Below, piece after piece: positions 17,134-27,145 of a DNA stretch of 64,000 nucleotides. The position numbers and the translations under genes are program-made. Source of the stretch: Blattabacterium cuenoti (GTDB lineage: Bacteria > Bacteroidota > Bacteroidia > Flavobacteriales > Blattabacteriaceae); NCBI RefSeq assembly GCF_014251655.1, contig NZ_CP059225.1, positions 1 through 64,000 on the forward strand, written 5' to 3'. Numbering within the stretch: position 1 is the stretch's first letter; every line of letters begins with the position of its first letter. Below the pieces are notes generated by a model. That model saw nothing but the letters and a program-made list of their open reading frames with translations, was not told the DNA's origin and did no database searches.

Positions 17134-19335
17134 ATGAATTTTTTAATTTCTATTAATATTAGAATGATATTCTTTATTTTTTTATTCGTTTTTTATGTTT
17201 ATGCAAACGATAATAAAAAAAACGAAAATATTATCTTTCCTAATTTAGAAAATAAGTTATATAAAGATATTATAAAATATGATTCTAATATCCAAGAACA
17301 TAATATAGAAAAAGGGATTTCTTATTTAAAAGGAAAAGCTAACATAGAATATAATGATACAAAAATTAAAGCAGATTATATTGAATTTAATTGGAAAAGT
17401 GGAGATATACATGCTATTCAAAAAGAAAACCCTATTGTTGTAGAACAAGGAAATCATAAATATATTTCCAATAATATTTACGCAAATTTAAAAAGTAAAA
17501 AAATAGAAATCAAAAATTTTTATGTACAAGAAAAAGATTATATAATTATAGCCAATAATATTATAAAAAAAGATAATAATATAAGTTTACTAAAAAAAGT
17601 AACATACATATCGGATCCTTTTTTTATAAAAAAGAAAGATAATCATCCTGATTTCTACTTACAAACAGATTACATAAAATATTTTAATAATAATACTAGA
17701 AAGTATATTTTATCCGGACCAATTTTTTTTTATTGGTATCAAGTTCCTATGCCAATATTTTTTCCTTTTTTATTTATTCCTTTTAAAAAGCAACATAACG
17801 AAGTTTCTTACGGAATAATGTATCCAAAATTTGGAATCCAAAATAATAAAATTTATATAGAAAACATAGGATTTTTTTTTCCAATTTATGATTTTATTAA
17901 TTTCAAAATATTTGGTTCTATACATCATACTAATAAATGGAATTTAAAAACAAAAATAGAATATAAATTGAAATCATCTTATCATGGTTATTTTAACTAT
18001 CAATATACGGTAGAAAATAAATCCAATTATCAATTTCAATGGAAACACATACAAGATTTTAAATCCGGTTCTAAAATCAATTTTAATGCAAATATTAATT
18101 ATAATAAAAATATCTTATTTACTAATCATGAGAATGAAGATTTTTCATATATCCATATAAGAAAAAAATTTTCGAATTATTTATTATTTATGGATGCATA
18201 TATGATACAAGAAAATGATAATCATAAAGTAAAAACAAGATTTATAATTCCAGAGTTCATATTTCATATAAAGGATTCTACTTTTGGAGAAAACTATTTT
18301 TTACGTCATATAAAAACGGATAGCAAAGTATCTATTCATAATTTAATGGATTATTATTATCAAAAAATATCTTTTCAGACAATATTAAATCATCAGATGA
18401 ATATGTCTATTTATTTTCCTTTTTTTTATCCTTACGTAAAAATTGTACCAAAATTATTTTTAGAAGAATTTTATACATGGAAATATCTAGATTTTTATCC
18501 ATCTTTTTCAAGTTTTCATCAAATAGATTTTTCAACTGATATCATCATTATCCCTTTTTATGGGACTTTAAAATTAAAGAAAAATAGTATTTTTTTGGAA
18601 CATAAAATAGATCCTATGTTATCTTTTCATATAAGATATTTTCCTAATGTTTTTCATAATGTAAAAAGTCATTTAGAAAAAACAATAAATCTTATATTGA
18701 ATAATAATTTAGATATTCAATTCAATAAATATAAAACAATAAGAATTATTAAAAATTTAAAGACTTCCTTTATTATTAACCCTAGTTTTATCAAATGGAA
18801 CAATCTTTTGTTAAATGGAAAAATAGAACTATACAATGACTTGGAAGTCAGATATCAAGGAGAGATTAATTTTGAAAAAGAAAAAAAGATGCATCTCTCT
18901 TTTTATTGTAATTATAATTATGATACTAATTTTTTTCATGGAAAGAATAAATACAATAAAAAAGGAGAAAATCGTTATGATTATTTTTTTTTCGATAGAA
19001 AAAATTATGCAAAATATCCAATTCCGTTTAATTTAAAAATCGATTTTCAATCTAATTATATATATATCAACAAAAAAAAATCATTTGATACATTTTTATG
19101 TATCAATGGATCCATGAAAATTACAAAATATTGGAAAATTGATATTAATGTAAAATATGATTTATACAATAAAAAAATTATATTTTCTAATATTACTTGT
19201 TATAGAGATTTAAGGAGTTTCAAAATGAGTTTTAATTGGATTCCTATGAATAAATGGTCTTTTTTTATAGGAATTAAAGATAAAAATTTAAGTGATTATA
19301 TTCAATATAATGAAAAAAAATTAGATGACCGATGA
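17134..19335 (+). CDS. LptD-like outer-membrane assembly protein
   Basis: This is probably an LPS-assembly-type outer-membrane barrel. The 733-residue protein begins with a signal peptide (cut after about residue 25, FVFYVYAND), followed by an OstA/LptA-like beta-jellyroll (about 55-165; pattern KGKANIEYNDTKIKADYIEF, typical of OstA domains) and a long C-terminal half rich in aromatic alternating strands, as in an outer-membrane beta barrel. LPMPIFFPF-like wording (QVPMPIFFPFLFIPF) resembles the LptD plug-barrel junction. Its neighbours include an OstA-like gene and, further on, lptB. It is somewhat shorter than free-living Bacteroidota homologues (about 850-900), which is inference from family knowledge. 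Its stop overlaps the RidA start (ATGA). Confidence 0.8.
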   Translation: MNFLISINIRMIFFIFLFVFYVYANDNKKNENIIFPNLENKLYKDIIKYDSNIQEHNIEKGISYLKGKANIEYNDTKIKADYIEFNWKSGDIHAIQKENPIVVEQGNHKYISNNIYANLKSKKIEIKNFYVQEKDYIIIANNIIKKDNNISLLKKVTYISDPFFIKKKDNHPDFYLQTDYIKYFNNNTRKYILSGPIFFYWYQVPMPIFFPFLFIPFKKQHNEVSYGIMYPKFGIQNNKIYIENIGFFFPIYDFINFKIFGSIHHTNKWNLKTKIEYKLKSSYHGYFNYQYTVENKSNYQFQWKHIQDFKSGSKINFNANINYNKNILFTNHENEDFSYIHIRKKFSNYLLFMDAYMIQENDNHKVKTRFIIPEFIFHIKDSTFGENYFLRHIKTDSKVSIHNLMDYYYQKISFQTILNHQMNMSIYFPFFYPYVKIVPKLFLEEFYTWKYLDFYPSFSSFHQIDFSTDIIIIPFYGTLKLKKNSIFLEHKIDPMLSFHIRYFPNVFHNVKSHLEKTINLILNNNLDIQFNKYKTIRIIKNLKTSFIINPSFIKWNNLLLNGKIELYNDLEVRYQGEINFEKEKKMHLSFYCNYNYDTNFFHGKNKYNKKGENRYDYFFFDRKNYAKYPIPFNLKIDFQSNYIYINKKKSFDTFLCINGSMKITKYWKIDINVKYDLYNKKIIFSNITCYRDLRSFKMSFNWIPMNKWSFFIGIKDKNLSDYIQYNEKKLDDR

Positions 19336-19727
19336 AACCAAAAAAGTTTTTAATAGAAAAAATTCCATCTTATGGACCGTATAGTACATGTATTTTTGTA
19401 GAAAATTTTTTATTTGTTTCTGGACAAATAGCAAATATAGAAGTAGAATCTGAAACGAATAAATTGATTCGAAATTCCATAGAAATGGAAACAAATTATG
19501 TAATGAATAATTTAAAAATTATTCTTTTAGAAAATAAAATGGGATTTCAAGATGTTATTAAGACTTCTATTTTTGTAAAAAATATGAATGATTTCTCTAT
19601 AATAAATGAAGTTTATTCTAGGTTTTTCAATAAAGGAGATTATCCAGCCAGAGAAACTGTTCAGGTTTCAGGATTACCAAAAAGGGCTAATGTAGAAATA
19701 TCTTTAATAGCATACAAAAAAAAATAG
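19332..19727 (+). CDS. ridA: RidA/YjgF family enamine/imine deaminase
   Basis: RidA hydrolyses reactive 2-aminoacrylate and related enamines released by PLP enzymes. The 131-residue protein has the family signature PARETVQVSGLPKRANVEISLIA at the C-terminus, including the arginine of PARE and the glutamate of VEIS that bind substrate. It is a small cytoplasmic trimer in known members. The start codon overlaps the stop of the LptD-like gene by four bases (ATGA), implying coupling, and the OstA-like gene follows 10 bases later. Its position near a PLP-dependent aminotransferase (21420) is consistent with the detoxification role. Confidence 0.93.
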   Translation: MKPKKFLIEKIPSYGPYSTCIFVENFLFVSGQIANIEVESETNKLIRNSIEMETNYVMNNLKIILLENKMGFQDVIKTSIFVKNMNDFSIINEVYSRFFNKGDYPARETVQVSGLPKRANVEISLIAYKKK

Positions 19728-19737
19728 AATAAAAATT

Positions 19738-21402
19738 GTGAAATATTGTTTTTTATTTTTTTTTTTTTTTATTTTTCTTTATGAAGGATTTTCTTCTAAT
19801 TTTTATAAAAAAAAAATAAAGTTAATTCATGCTGATTGTATAGAAAAAAATAATAATGAAAATTCTTTTTTTTTAAGAGGAAATATTCATATAAAATATC
19901 ATAATTTACATCTATTTTGTGATAAAGCCATTTATAAAAATAATGAATTTTATGGCTCTGGAAACGTTCAATTACAATCAGGAAAAGAGAAAATCATTTC
20001 TAAAAATATATATGTGGGAAAATATTTTCATTATTTAAAATTATCTGGAAGAGTAAGGTTCAATCAAGGTAAAAAAAAATTAATAGCTGATACAATAAAT
20101 TATAATATTAGAAAAAAATTACTACAAGCTGTAGATAATGTAGTTCTATTTTTTGATAATGAAAACATAAAATTAACTACTAATATGTTAGAATATAATT
20201 TAGAAATAAAAAAAATTTTTTATAAAAATGGCGGAATTATTTATTACGATGAATATACTATATCTAGTAAAGAAGGTTATTTTTCTGAATCAGAAAAAAA
20301 GGCTGAATTAAAATATGGAATAAAATTGATGAGTAAAAATTATACTTTATATACAAAAACATTGGAATATTTATTTATAAAAAATCAAATAAATTTTGAT
20401 GATCCAATTCTTATAAGACAAAATAAAGATATAAATAATTTTTTATATGCTCAAAAAACACTATTTTTTCTTCATAGAAAGATATTTGTTTTTAAAAAAA
20501 ACATTAGTATTCATTATAATGGAAAAATTGTAAGAGGAAAAAATTTATTTTTTGATCAAAAAAAACAAAGTGGATTTCTTAGAGATATTTTTTTAGAAGA
20601 TTCTAATAAAAAATATTTATTGATGGGAGGATCTGTAAACTTTAATTTGAATCATGGTTTTTTTCTTTTAAAAGAAAATCCTAAAATCATAAAAATATTG
20701 AAAAAAGATTCAGTTATTATTGATTCAGATACTTTAAAAATAAATTTAAAAAAAAATTCTATACATTTAATTCAAGCATTTTCTGTTAAAATTTTTTTTC
20801 CAAATGAACAAATTCAAGGAAAATGCCAGATTTTTAATTTAGATTTTTCTAAAAATTATATTCAACTTGATGGAAATCCTATGTTTTGGTTTCAAAATAA
20901 GCAATTTTCCGGAAATTCTATTTCTATTCATTTTGAAGAAAAAAATTATTCAATAAAATATATAAATATTATAAAAAATGCTTCTTATATAGAAAGAATA
21001 AATTTACAAGAATTCAATCAAATAGAAGGACAAATAATGATTGGTTTTTTTAACCAAAAAAATACTTTGAAAAAAATTATAACTAAAGGAAATACTAAAA
21101 TCCTAATCTTTATTCCTACTTATAATGGAAAAAAATGGATTCATAAATCTTTTTGTGAAAACTTATATATAGATTGGAATGAAGAAAAAAATATAAAAAA
21201 GGTTTTTTTTACGGATAGATCCCATTCAGAATTAATTCCCGTAGATAAAGATACTCCCAAAAAATTTTTTTTTCTTCCTAAATTCTATTGGAAAGAAAAA
21301 GAAGAAACGCCCAACATAAATAAAATTTATAAAAAAATAGAAAAATACAGAATACAAAATCTATTAGAACAAAAAGAAATAAAAAAAATAATAAAAAAAT
21401 AG
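19738..21402 (+). CDS. OstA/LptA-like periplasmic protein
   Basis: This is a large OstA-family protein, probably part of lipopolysaccharide or lipooligosaccharide transport through the periplasm. The 554 residues start at a GTG followed by a hydrophobic signal segment (KYCFLFFFFFIFLYEGFSS). After that come repeated short beta strands of the OstA type: KIKLIHADCIEK, FFLRGNIHIKYHNLHLFCDKA, FYGSGNVQL, KKLIADTINYNI. No transmembrane helices follow. It is longer than enterobacterial LptA (about 185 residues), as is usual for Bacteroidota OstA-like proteins. The Lys/Ile-rich C-terminal tail has no clear domain. It is the third gene of a tight cluster (gaps of 10 and 17 bases) with RidA and a class III aminotransferase. 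Confidence 0.8.
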   Translation: MKYCFLFFFFFIFLYEGFSSNFYKKKIKLIHADCIEKNNNENSFFLRGNIHIKYHNLHLFCDKAIYKNNEFYGSGNVQLQSGKEKIISKNIYVGKYFHYLKLSGRVRFNQGKKKLIADTINYNIRKKLLQAVDNVVLFFDNENIKLTTNMLEYNLEIKKIFYKNGGIIYYDEYTISSKEGYFSESEKKAELKYGIKLMSKNYTLYTKTLEYLFIKNQINFDDPILIRQNKDINNFLYAQKTLFFLHRKIFVFKKNISIHYNGKIVRGKNLFFDQKKQSGFLRDIFLEDSNKKYLLMGGSVNFNLNHGFFLLKENPKIIKILKKDSVIIDSDTLKINLKKNSIHLIQAFSVKIFFPNEQIQGKCQIFNLDFSKNYIQLDGNPMFWFQNKQFSGNSISIHFEEKNYSIKYINIIKNASYIERINLQEFNQIEGQIMIGFFNQKNTLKKIITKGNTKILIFIPTYNGKKWIHKSFCENLYIDWNEEKNIKKVFFTDRSHSELIPVDKDTPKKFFFLPKFYWKEKEETPNINKIYKKIEKYRIQNLLEQKEIKKIIKK

Positions 21403-21419
21403 AACTAAATTCTTCTTTT

Positions 21420-22613
21420 ATGAAAGAAAAAGAATTAGAAAAGGACTTCCTTCAGTATCAAACTCAGGTTAACCCTTATCCTATGAAAATTATAGTGGAT
21501 TATGCTGATGGAAATTATATTTATGGAAAAGATGGTAAAAAATATTTGGATTTTGTATCAGGGGTCTCTGTCAATGTACTAGGACATGGAAATAAAAAAA
21601 TAAAAAAAGCCATAAAAAAACAAGTAGATAAATATCTACATACTATGGTGTATGGAGAATTTATACAAAGCCCTTGTGTTATGCTTTGTAAAAAAATATC
21701 GGAAAACACTCCATATCCACTGACTTCTACATATTTATTGAATTCAGGTACAGAAGCTGTAGAACTAGCCTTAAAAATAGCAAAATGTTATACTGAAAAA
21801 GAAAGAATAATATCTTGTAAATGGTCTTATCATGGTAGTACCCACGGATCATTGAGTATTATGGGATATGAAAATAAAAAGAGACCTTTTAGACCTTTAC
21901 TTCCTTTAGTAAAATTTATAACATTTAATCATATAGAAGATTTGATCTCTTCTATTACAGAAAAAACCGCTTGTGTAATTTTAGAAACCATTCCTTGTTC
22001 TTATGGAATTATATTACCGAATAATGATTTTTTAAAAAAAGTTAAAGACCAGTGTTATAAAAAAAAAGCTTTAATGATATTAGACGAAGTTCAAACTGGA
22101 TTTGGAAGAACAGGAAAACTTTTTGCTTTTGAACATTATGGGGTAATTCCTGACATTTTGGTCATGGGAAAAGGAATGGGAGGAGGAATGCCTATTAGCG
22201 GATTAATTTCATCCAAAGAAATTATGAAAACTTTTTTGGATTCCGTTCCTTTAGGACATTTAAGCACTTTTGGAGGAAATGCCGTATCGGCTTCAGCTTC
22301 TTTAGCTACTTTAGATCAACTTGTAAATTCTAATATAATGGAACAAGTATCTATGAAAGAAAAGTGGATTAGAAAATATTTAGTTCATGATAAAATAAAA
22401 AGTATTAATGGAAAAGGGCTCCTTTTATCTTTTGATCTAGAAAATCCAAATTTATCGGAAAAAGTATTCAAAAATTGTATAAAAAAAGGATTAATTTTAT
22501 TTCGTTTTCTATTTAATAGTCATGCTTTACGAATTTCTCCTTCATTAACTATTACAAAAAAAGAAATTCAAAAAGGATGTTCCATTATTGTTGAATGTTT
22601 AAATAAAATTTAA
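21420..22613 (+). CDS. Class III PLP-dependent aminotransferase (ArgD-like)
   Basis: This is a fold-type I aminotransferase of the acetylornithine/ornithine aminotransferase group. The 397 residues include the PLP-binding region NSGTEAVELALKIAK, the DEVQTGFGRTG segment with the aspartate that binds the pyridine nitrogen, and the Schiff-base lysine in DILVMGKGMGGGMP (about 253-266). It could be N-acetylornithine aminotransferase (argD) in arginine or lysine synthesis. However, the group is broad, and the OstA-like neighbour is the usual one for an uncharacterised flavobacterial paralogue, so the substrate is left open. All catalytic residues are present and the length is normal. Confidence 0.88.
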   Translation: MKEKELEKDFLQYQTQVNPYPMKIIVDYADGNYIYGKDGKKYLDFVSGVSVNVLGHGNKKIKKAIKKQVDKYLHTMVYGEFIQSPCVMLCKKISENTPYPLTSTYLLNSGTEAVELALKIAKCYTEKERIISCKWSYHGSTHGSLSIMGYENKKRPFRPLLPLVKFITFNHIEDLISSITEKTACVILETIPCSYGIILPNNDFLKKVKDQCYKKKALMILDEVQTGFGRTGKLFAFEHYGVIPDILVMGKGMGGGMPISGLISSKEIMKTFLDSVPLGHLSTFGGNAVSASASLATLDQLVNSNIMEQVSMKEKWIRKYLVHDKIKSINGKGLLLSFDLENPNLSEKVFKNCIKKGLILFRFLFNSHALRISPSLTITKKEIQKGCSIIVECLNKI

Positions 22614-22627
22614 AAAAAATAATGTAA

Positions 22628-23374
22628 TTGAGATTTTTCATAGAATTAGCTTATAATGGAAAATATTTCTATGGATGGCAAATACAAAAAAAAGTAAATA
22701 CCGTAGAGGAAAAATTGGAATACTGTTTATCCAAATTATTAAAAAAATCGATCAATGTAGTAGGAGCTGGTAGAACAGATAAAGGAGTGCATGCCAAACA
22801 AATGTTTGCACACTTCGATTATGAAAAGAAAATAAGTACTGATCTTATTAGGAGAATAAATATTTTCTTACCAAAATCTATTAAAATATATAGGATATTT
22901 CCGGTAAAAGAAAATATTCATGCAAGATTTCATGCTATTAAACGAACATACAAATATTACTTAATACGTGAAAAAGATCCTTTTTTAAAAGATTTTTCTT
23001 GGTATTGTTTTTATCCATTAAATATTGAAAAAATGAATGCGGCTTCCAGTAAATTAATGCAATATAAGGATTTTAGTTCTTTTTGTAAAAAAGGATTTTC
23101 TGAAATAGGAAAAAATAATATCTGTCAAATAAGTTATGCTTTTTGGTCGGTTCATAACAATATTTTATGTTTTACTATTGAATCCAATAGATTTCTAAGA
23201 TCTATGGTTAGATTTATTATTGGAACATTGATTGATGTAGGAAGAAATAAAATTAGTATTTGTGAATTCATAAAAATTATAGAATCCAAAAATTCTAATT
23301 TTTGTAGTCCAATAATTCCTGCACGTGGATTATTTCTTACAAAAATTACTTATCCAGAAGATATTATCCTATGA
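22628..23374 (+). CDS. truA: tRNA pseudouridine(38-40) synthase TruA
   Basis: TruA converts uridines 38-40 in the anticodon arm of tRNAs to pseudouridine. The 248-residue protein begins RFFIELAYNGKYFYGWQIQ, the family N-terminus, and has the catalytic aspartate in GAGRTDKGVHA (about 51-61). The start is a TTG at 22628; the nearby ATG is followed at once by a stop. The C-terminal RSMVRFIIGTL element is also present. It ends 5 bases before the ATG of the ABC exporter. Length is as expected. Confidence 0.95.
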   Translation: MRFFIELAYNGKYFYGWQIQKKVNTVEEKLEYCLSKLLKKSINVVGAGRTDKGVHAKQMFAHFDYEKKISTDLIRRINIFLPKSIKIYRIFPVKENIHARFHAIKRTYKYYLIREKDPFLKDFSWYCFYPLNIEKMNAASSKLMQYKDFSSFCKKGFSEIGKNNICQISYAFWSVHNNILCFTIESNRFLRSMVRFIIGTLIDVGRNKISICEFIKIIESKNSNFCSPIIPARGLFLTKITYPEDIIL

Positions 23375-23378
23375 AAAA

Positions 23379-25133
23379 ATGAAAAACAATTTGAAAAATA
23401 AAAAATCTTCTCTAAAACAACTTCTTAAAATTAGTTTGGATTATAAATTTATACTAGTATCAACAATCATTACTTCTATATTGATATCCTTCATTTCTGC
23501 TTATCGTCCTAAATTAATACAAAAAGCGATAGATTTTCATCTTATTTATAAAGATTTTTTTGGACTAAAAAATATATTAATGGTGATTGTTATACTTCTT
23601 TTTTTGGAAAGCATTTTTCATTTTATTTTATTGTATCTTTCTAATGTATTAGCTCAAAACGTTATCGAAAGAATTAGAATTCTTTTATTTAATAAACTAC
23701 TACATTTCAAAAATTCTTTTTTTAATAAAACTCCAATAGGAAAACTGGTTTCTTATTCTGTATCTGATATAGAAACTATAACTGTCATATTTAATGATGG
23801 AATATTACTTGTTTCAGGAGATGTTTTAAAAATTATCATGATTATAATTATGATGTATACTGTCCATCATCAATTATTTTTTATTGTTTTTTTTACAATT
23901 CCTTTTATGTATATCATTATACGATTCTTTCAAAAAACATTAAAAAAAACTTTTCGTGAAGAACGTATTCAAACATCTCTTTTAAATAGTTTTCTACAAG
24001 AAAATATTATAGGAATGTCTATTATTCAACTTTTTCATAAAGAAAAAGAAGAATATATAAAATTTAAGTCTATTAATAAAAAATTAATGAATGCTCATTT
24101 TAAAACCATTTTTTATTTTTCTGTTTTTTTTCCTATAGTAGAACTAGTTTCTGCAATAACTATAAGTATAGTTATTTTTTATGGAGGATTTCATGCAATT
24201 GAAAAAAGAAATATTCAACCAGGACAAATTATTGCTTTTATTTTTTTTATATATCTTCTTTTTCGTCCTATGCGACAAATAGCAGATAGATTTAATATTA
24301 TACAAAGAGGAATAGCAGGAATAGAACGTATATTTTCTATATTAAATAATTATGAGGATATTATTATTAATCAAGGAAACTTACGTTTAAAAAAATTAAG
24401 AGGACATATTGTATTTAACAATGTTCATTTTTCTTATCTTGAAAAAGAAACAGTATTAAATGGAATTTCTTTTGAAATTAATCCAGGAGAAAAAGTAGCT
24501 ATAGTAGGATCTACAGGTTCAGGAAAATCTACTATTACTCATTTAATTTCTAGATTGTATGAAATAAAAAAAGGGATCATTTATATTGATGGACATTCTA
24601 TTCAAGATATTGAACTTAATAATCTTAGATCTCATATAAGAGTTATTACACAAGATACTTTTTTGTTTAATGATTCTATTGTAAATAATGTTACTTTAGG
24701 AAATCCTTCGATAAGTATTGAACAAATAAAAAATATGGCACGAAAAATAGGAATCCATAGGTTTATAAAATCACTTCCTAATGGATATCAGTATATTGTA
24801 AAAGAACGAGGAGGTTTGCTTTCTCTTGGAGAAAAACAATTAATTTCATTTTTAAGAGTTCAAATGCATCCTTATTCTATACTTATATTAGATGAAGCTA
24901 CTACCTCTTTAAATAAAGAGTTAGAAAAAAGGATCTATCATGCTACAGATTTTTTAACTAAACATAAAACTTCTATTATTATTACTCATCGCATTTCGAC
25001 ATTAGAAAACGCAGATAAAATATTAGCAATTGATAAAGGATGTCTTGTAGAACAAGGCTCTCATGAACAATTAATTCAATTAAATGGTTATTATGCTGGT
25101 TTGTATAAAGAATCTTTTAGTAAAAAAAATTAA
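23379..25133 (+). CDS. ABC-type exporter, fused membrane and ATPase domains (MsbA/MdlB-like)
   Basis: This is a half-transporter that works as a dimer. The open frame runs back to 23325, but the ATG at 23379, just after the truA stop, gives a natural start and 584 residues. Six membrane helices (about 20-310) precede an ATPase domain with Walker A GSTGSGKST, signature LSLGEKQ, Walker B ILILDEAT and the switch histidine in IIITHRIS. The signature has E-K where GGQ-Q is common, but the LSxG core is kept. Possible cargo is lipid A or another lipid, given nearby envelope genes, but multidrug-type exporters look the same at this level. Confidence 0.88.
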   Translation: MKNNLKNKKSSLKQLLKISLDYKFILVSTIITSILISFISAYRPKLIQKAIDFHLIYKDFFGLKNILMVIVILLFLESIFHFILLYLSNVLAQNVIERIRILLFNKLLHFKNSFFNKTPIGKLVSYSVSDIETITVIFNDGILLVSGDVLKIIMIIIMMYTVHHQLFFIVFFTIPFMYIIIRFFQKTLKKTFREERIQTSLLNSFLQENIIGMSIIQLFHKEKEEYIKFKSINKKLMNAHFKTIFYFSVFFPIVELVSAITISIVIFYGGFHAIEKRNIQPGQIIAFIFFIYLLFRPMRQIADRFNIIQRGIAGIERIFSILNNYEDIIINQGNLRLKKLRGHIVFNNVHFSYLEKETVLNGISFEINPGEKVAIVGSTGSGKSTITHLISRLYEIKKGIIYIDGHSIQDIELNNLRSHIRVITQDTFLFNDSIVNNVTLGNPSISIEQIKNMARKIGIHRFIKSLPNGYQYIVKERGGLLSLGEKQLISFLRVQMHPYSILILDEATTSLNKELEKRIYHATDFLTKHKTSIIITHRISTLENADKILAIDKGCLVEQGSHEQLIQLNGYYAGLYKESFSKKN

Positions 25134-26362
25134 GTGCAATTAATTTTTACATAGGTTTTTTTTAATATTTTTTTTGCCCAATTTTTTATTTCATCTTCTT
25201 TTTTTACATTTATTACAAAATTTTTTAATCTTGTATAATCTTTTTCAAAAGAAATAGGATAAGAAGGAACTGTGTCTAATAATTTTACTATTACAAATAC
25301 TTCTTTATTATTCATAATTTCTTTATAAGGATTAGATATTTCTCCTTTTTTTAAAAAAAATAATATTTTTTTCATCTTTTCGGAAAGATGAGTTTCTTCA
25401 ATACAAATTTTATTCCGTACTATATAACTAAAAATTTTTTCATTATTATGATTAGACATGTTTTCTAAACATAATCTCTTTTTAATTATTCCTTTTCTAA
25501 TAGACTCTGCAAATAATTTTGTTTTTTCTAATTCATATTTTGTATATTTAGGTTTAATAAGTATATGTTTTATATCAATTGCATCTTTTCTTTTTTTTTC
25601 TAGTTTTATTAAATGAAACCCTAAATCTGTTTCAAAAGGTTCAGATATTTCTTCTTCTTTCAAAGAAGAAATAACATGTTTAAATTCTTTTGGTAAATCA
25701 TTGATTTTTATTCCTTTCATTAATCCACCATGTAATGCAGTTTTATTATCTTCTGATAATAAAATAGCTTGTGTAGAAAAATCTTCATCAGTATGTATTT
25801 CTTTTTTTATTTTTTTTAGGAAGTTAAGAACTTTATTTTTTTTCAATGAACTCCATTTTGGATAAAAAACTATATAAGAAATACATGTTTGTTTAGGAAC
25901 AAAAAGTATTTTGTTTTCATTTTTAAGAAAAAATTTTCTTACTTCTTCAGGGGTCACATCCACAGAATCCGTAATTTTTTTATGTAAAATTTCTATATAT
26001 TGTTGATTCTTAATAATTTCATTTAATTCTTGTAAAAATTCTTTTTTTTTAAACTGTGTTGTTATCAATTCTTCTTGATCGACATATTTTTTCTTCATTT
26101 CTGAAAAAAAAGATTGAATCCGTAATTGTAATTCTTGGTCACTTATTTGTATACTATTATCTTTTTTTGCATAATCAAGCATTAATTTCTGAATGAGAAA
26201 ATGATTGAAAGCATTACAATCATAATTTTTTATTTCAGAGTTTAAAATAATTTCATTTCCTACTACAGCAGCAATTCCTCCTAATTTATCTAACCCATAA
26301 GAAAAATAACTATATATTAATGTAGTAAATAAAAAAAAATAATAAAGACACTTTTTTATCAT
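25130..26362 (-). CDS. SurA-like periplasmic peptidyl-prolyl isomerase/chaperone
   Basis: This protein probably escorts outer-membrane proteins across the periplasm. The 410 residues start with a signal peptide (KKCLYYFFLFTTLIYSYFSYG), then a SurA_N-type helical chaperone domain (IAAVVGNEIILNSEI to about 150), and parvulin-like domains. The first parvulin end is seen in GGLMKGIKINDLPKEF and SEPFETDLGFHLIKLE. The next begins at DIKHILIKP and looks degenerate. The gene overlaps the end of the upstream exporter by four bases tail to tail and is a single-gene unit divergent from lptB. Whether isomerase activity remains cannot be judged. Confidence 0.87.
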   Translation of the reverse strand: MIKKCLYYFFLFTTLIYSYFSYGLDKLGGIAAVVGNEIILNSEIKNYDCNAFNHFLIQKLMLDYAKKDNSIQISDQELQLRIQSFFSEMKKKYVDQEELITTQFKKKEFLQELNEIIKNQQYIEILHKKITDSVDVTPEEVRKFFLKNENKILFVPKQTCISYIVFYPKWSSLKKNKVLNFLKKIKKEIHTDEDFSTQAILLSEDNKTALHGGLMKGIKINDLPKEFKHVISSLKEEEISEPFETDLGFHLIKLEKKRKDAIDIKHILIKPKYTKYELEKTKLFAESIRKGIIKKRLCLENMSNHNNEKIFSYIVRNKICIEETHLSEKMKKILFFLKKGEISNPYKEIMNNKEVFVIVKLLDTVPSYPISFEKDYTRLKNFVINVKKEDEIKNWAKKILKKTYVKINCT

Positions 26363-26416
26363 AGATATCCTAATATCAAAATAATATTAAAATATAAATA
26401 AATAATTGATAATATC

Positions 26417-27136
26417 ATGACTTTAACCGCTATAAATATGTACAAAAAATATAAAAATAAATATGTAGTAAAAAATGTTTCTTTCAAATTAAATCAGGGA
26501 GAAATAGTAGGATTAATTGGACCAAACGGCGCTGGAAAAACTACTTCTTTTTATATGATAGTAGGAATTATAAAACCAGATATGGGAAAAATATTTCTTC
26601 ATGAAGAAGATATTACAGAAAAACCTATGTACTTACGTGCTAGAAAAGGAATTGGATATTTATCACAAGAATCATCTATATTTAGAAAGTTGTCTGTAGA
26701 AGATAATATTTTATGCATATTAGAAATGCAAAAAAAGTTTTACAAAAACAGAAAAAAAATAACGGAAAAATTAATCGAGGAATTTGGATTACAAGATATA
26801 CGAAAAAATCGTGGAGATCTTCTTTCTGGGGGCGAAAGAAGAAGAACTGAAATTGCTAGATGTTTAGCCATAAATCCTAAATTTATTCTTTTAGATGAAC
26901 CTTTTTCTGGAATTGATCCAATTGCTATAGAAGACTTACAAAAAATTATTTTTTCTCTAAAAAAAAAAAATATAGGTATATTAATAACGGATCACAATGT
27001 ACAAGAAGTTTTTACAATAACAGATCGCATTTACTTAATGTTTGAAGGTCAAATTTTGAAACATGGAAGTAGTATAGAAATTATGCAAAATTCTATGGTA
27101 AAAAAAGTTTATCTAGGGAATCGGTTCTTCAAATAA
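26417..27136 (+). CDS. lptB: LPS export ABC transporter ATP-binding protein LptB
   Basis: LptB powers extraction of LPS from the inner membrane with LptF and LptG. The 239-residue ATPase has Walker A GPNGAGKTTS, signature LLSGGERRRTEIAR, and Walker B FILLDEPFSGIDP. The GERRR form of the signature and the overall length are characteristic of LptB rather than of general importers. No membrane partner is adjacent; thiamine pyrophosphokinase follows after 9 bases. It is divergent from the SurA-like gene. Together with the LptD-like and OstA-like genes upstream it indicates a working LPS or lipooligosaccharide export path. Confidence 0.9.
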   Translation: MTLTAINMYKKYKNKYVVKNVSFKLNQGEIVGLIGPNGAGKTTSFYMIVGIIKPDMGKIFLHEEDITEKPMYLRARKGIGYLSQESSIFRKLSVEDNILCILEMQKKFYKNRKKITEKLIEEFGLQDIRKNRGDLLSGGERRRTEIARCLAINPKFILLDEPFSGIDPIAIEDLQKIIFSLKKKNIGILITDHNVQEVFTITDRIYLMFEGQILKHGSSIEIMQNSMVKKVYLGNRFFK

Positions 27137-27145
27137 ATAAAAGAA

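Noticed and set aside
19750-19775. T-rich run at the start of the OstA-like gene considered as a frameshift
   Set aside because: The frame is open through it and it encodes the phenylalanine-rich core of a signal peptide.
23325-23378. 18-codon extension of the ABC exporter into truA
   Set aside because: It overlaps the conserved end of truA in another frame; an ATG directly after the truA stop fits better.
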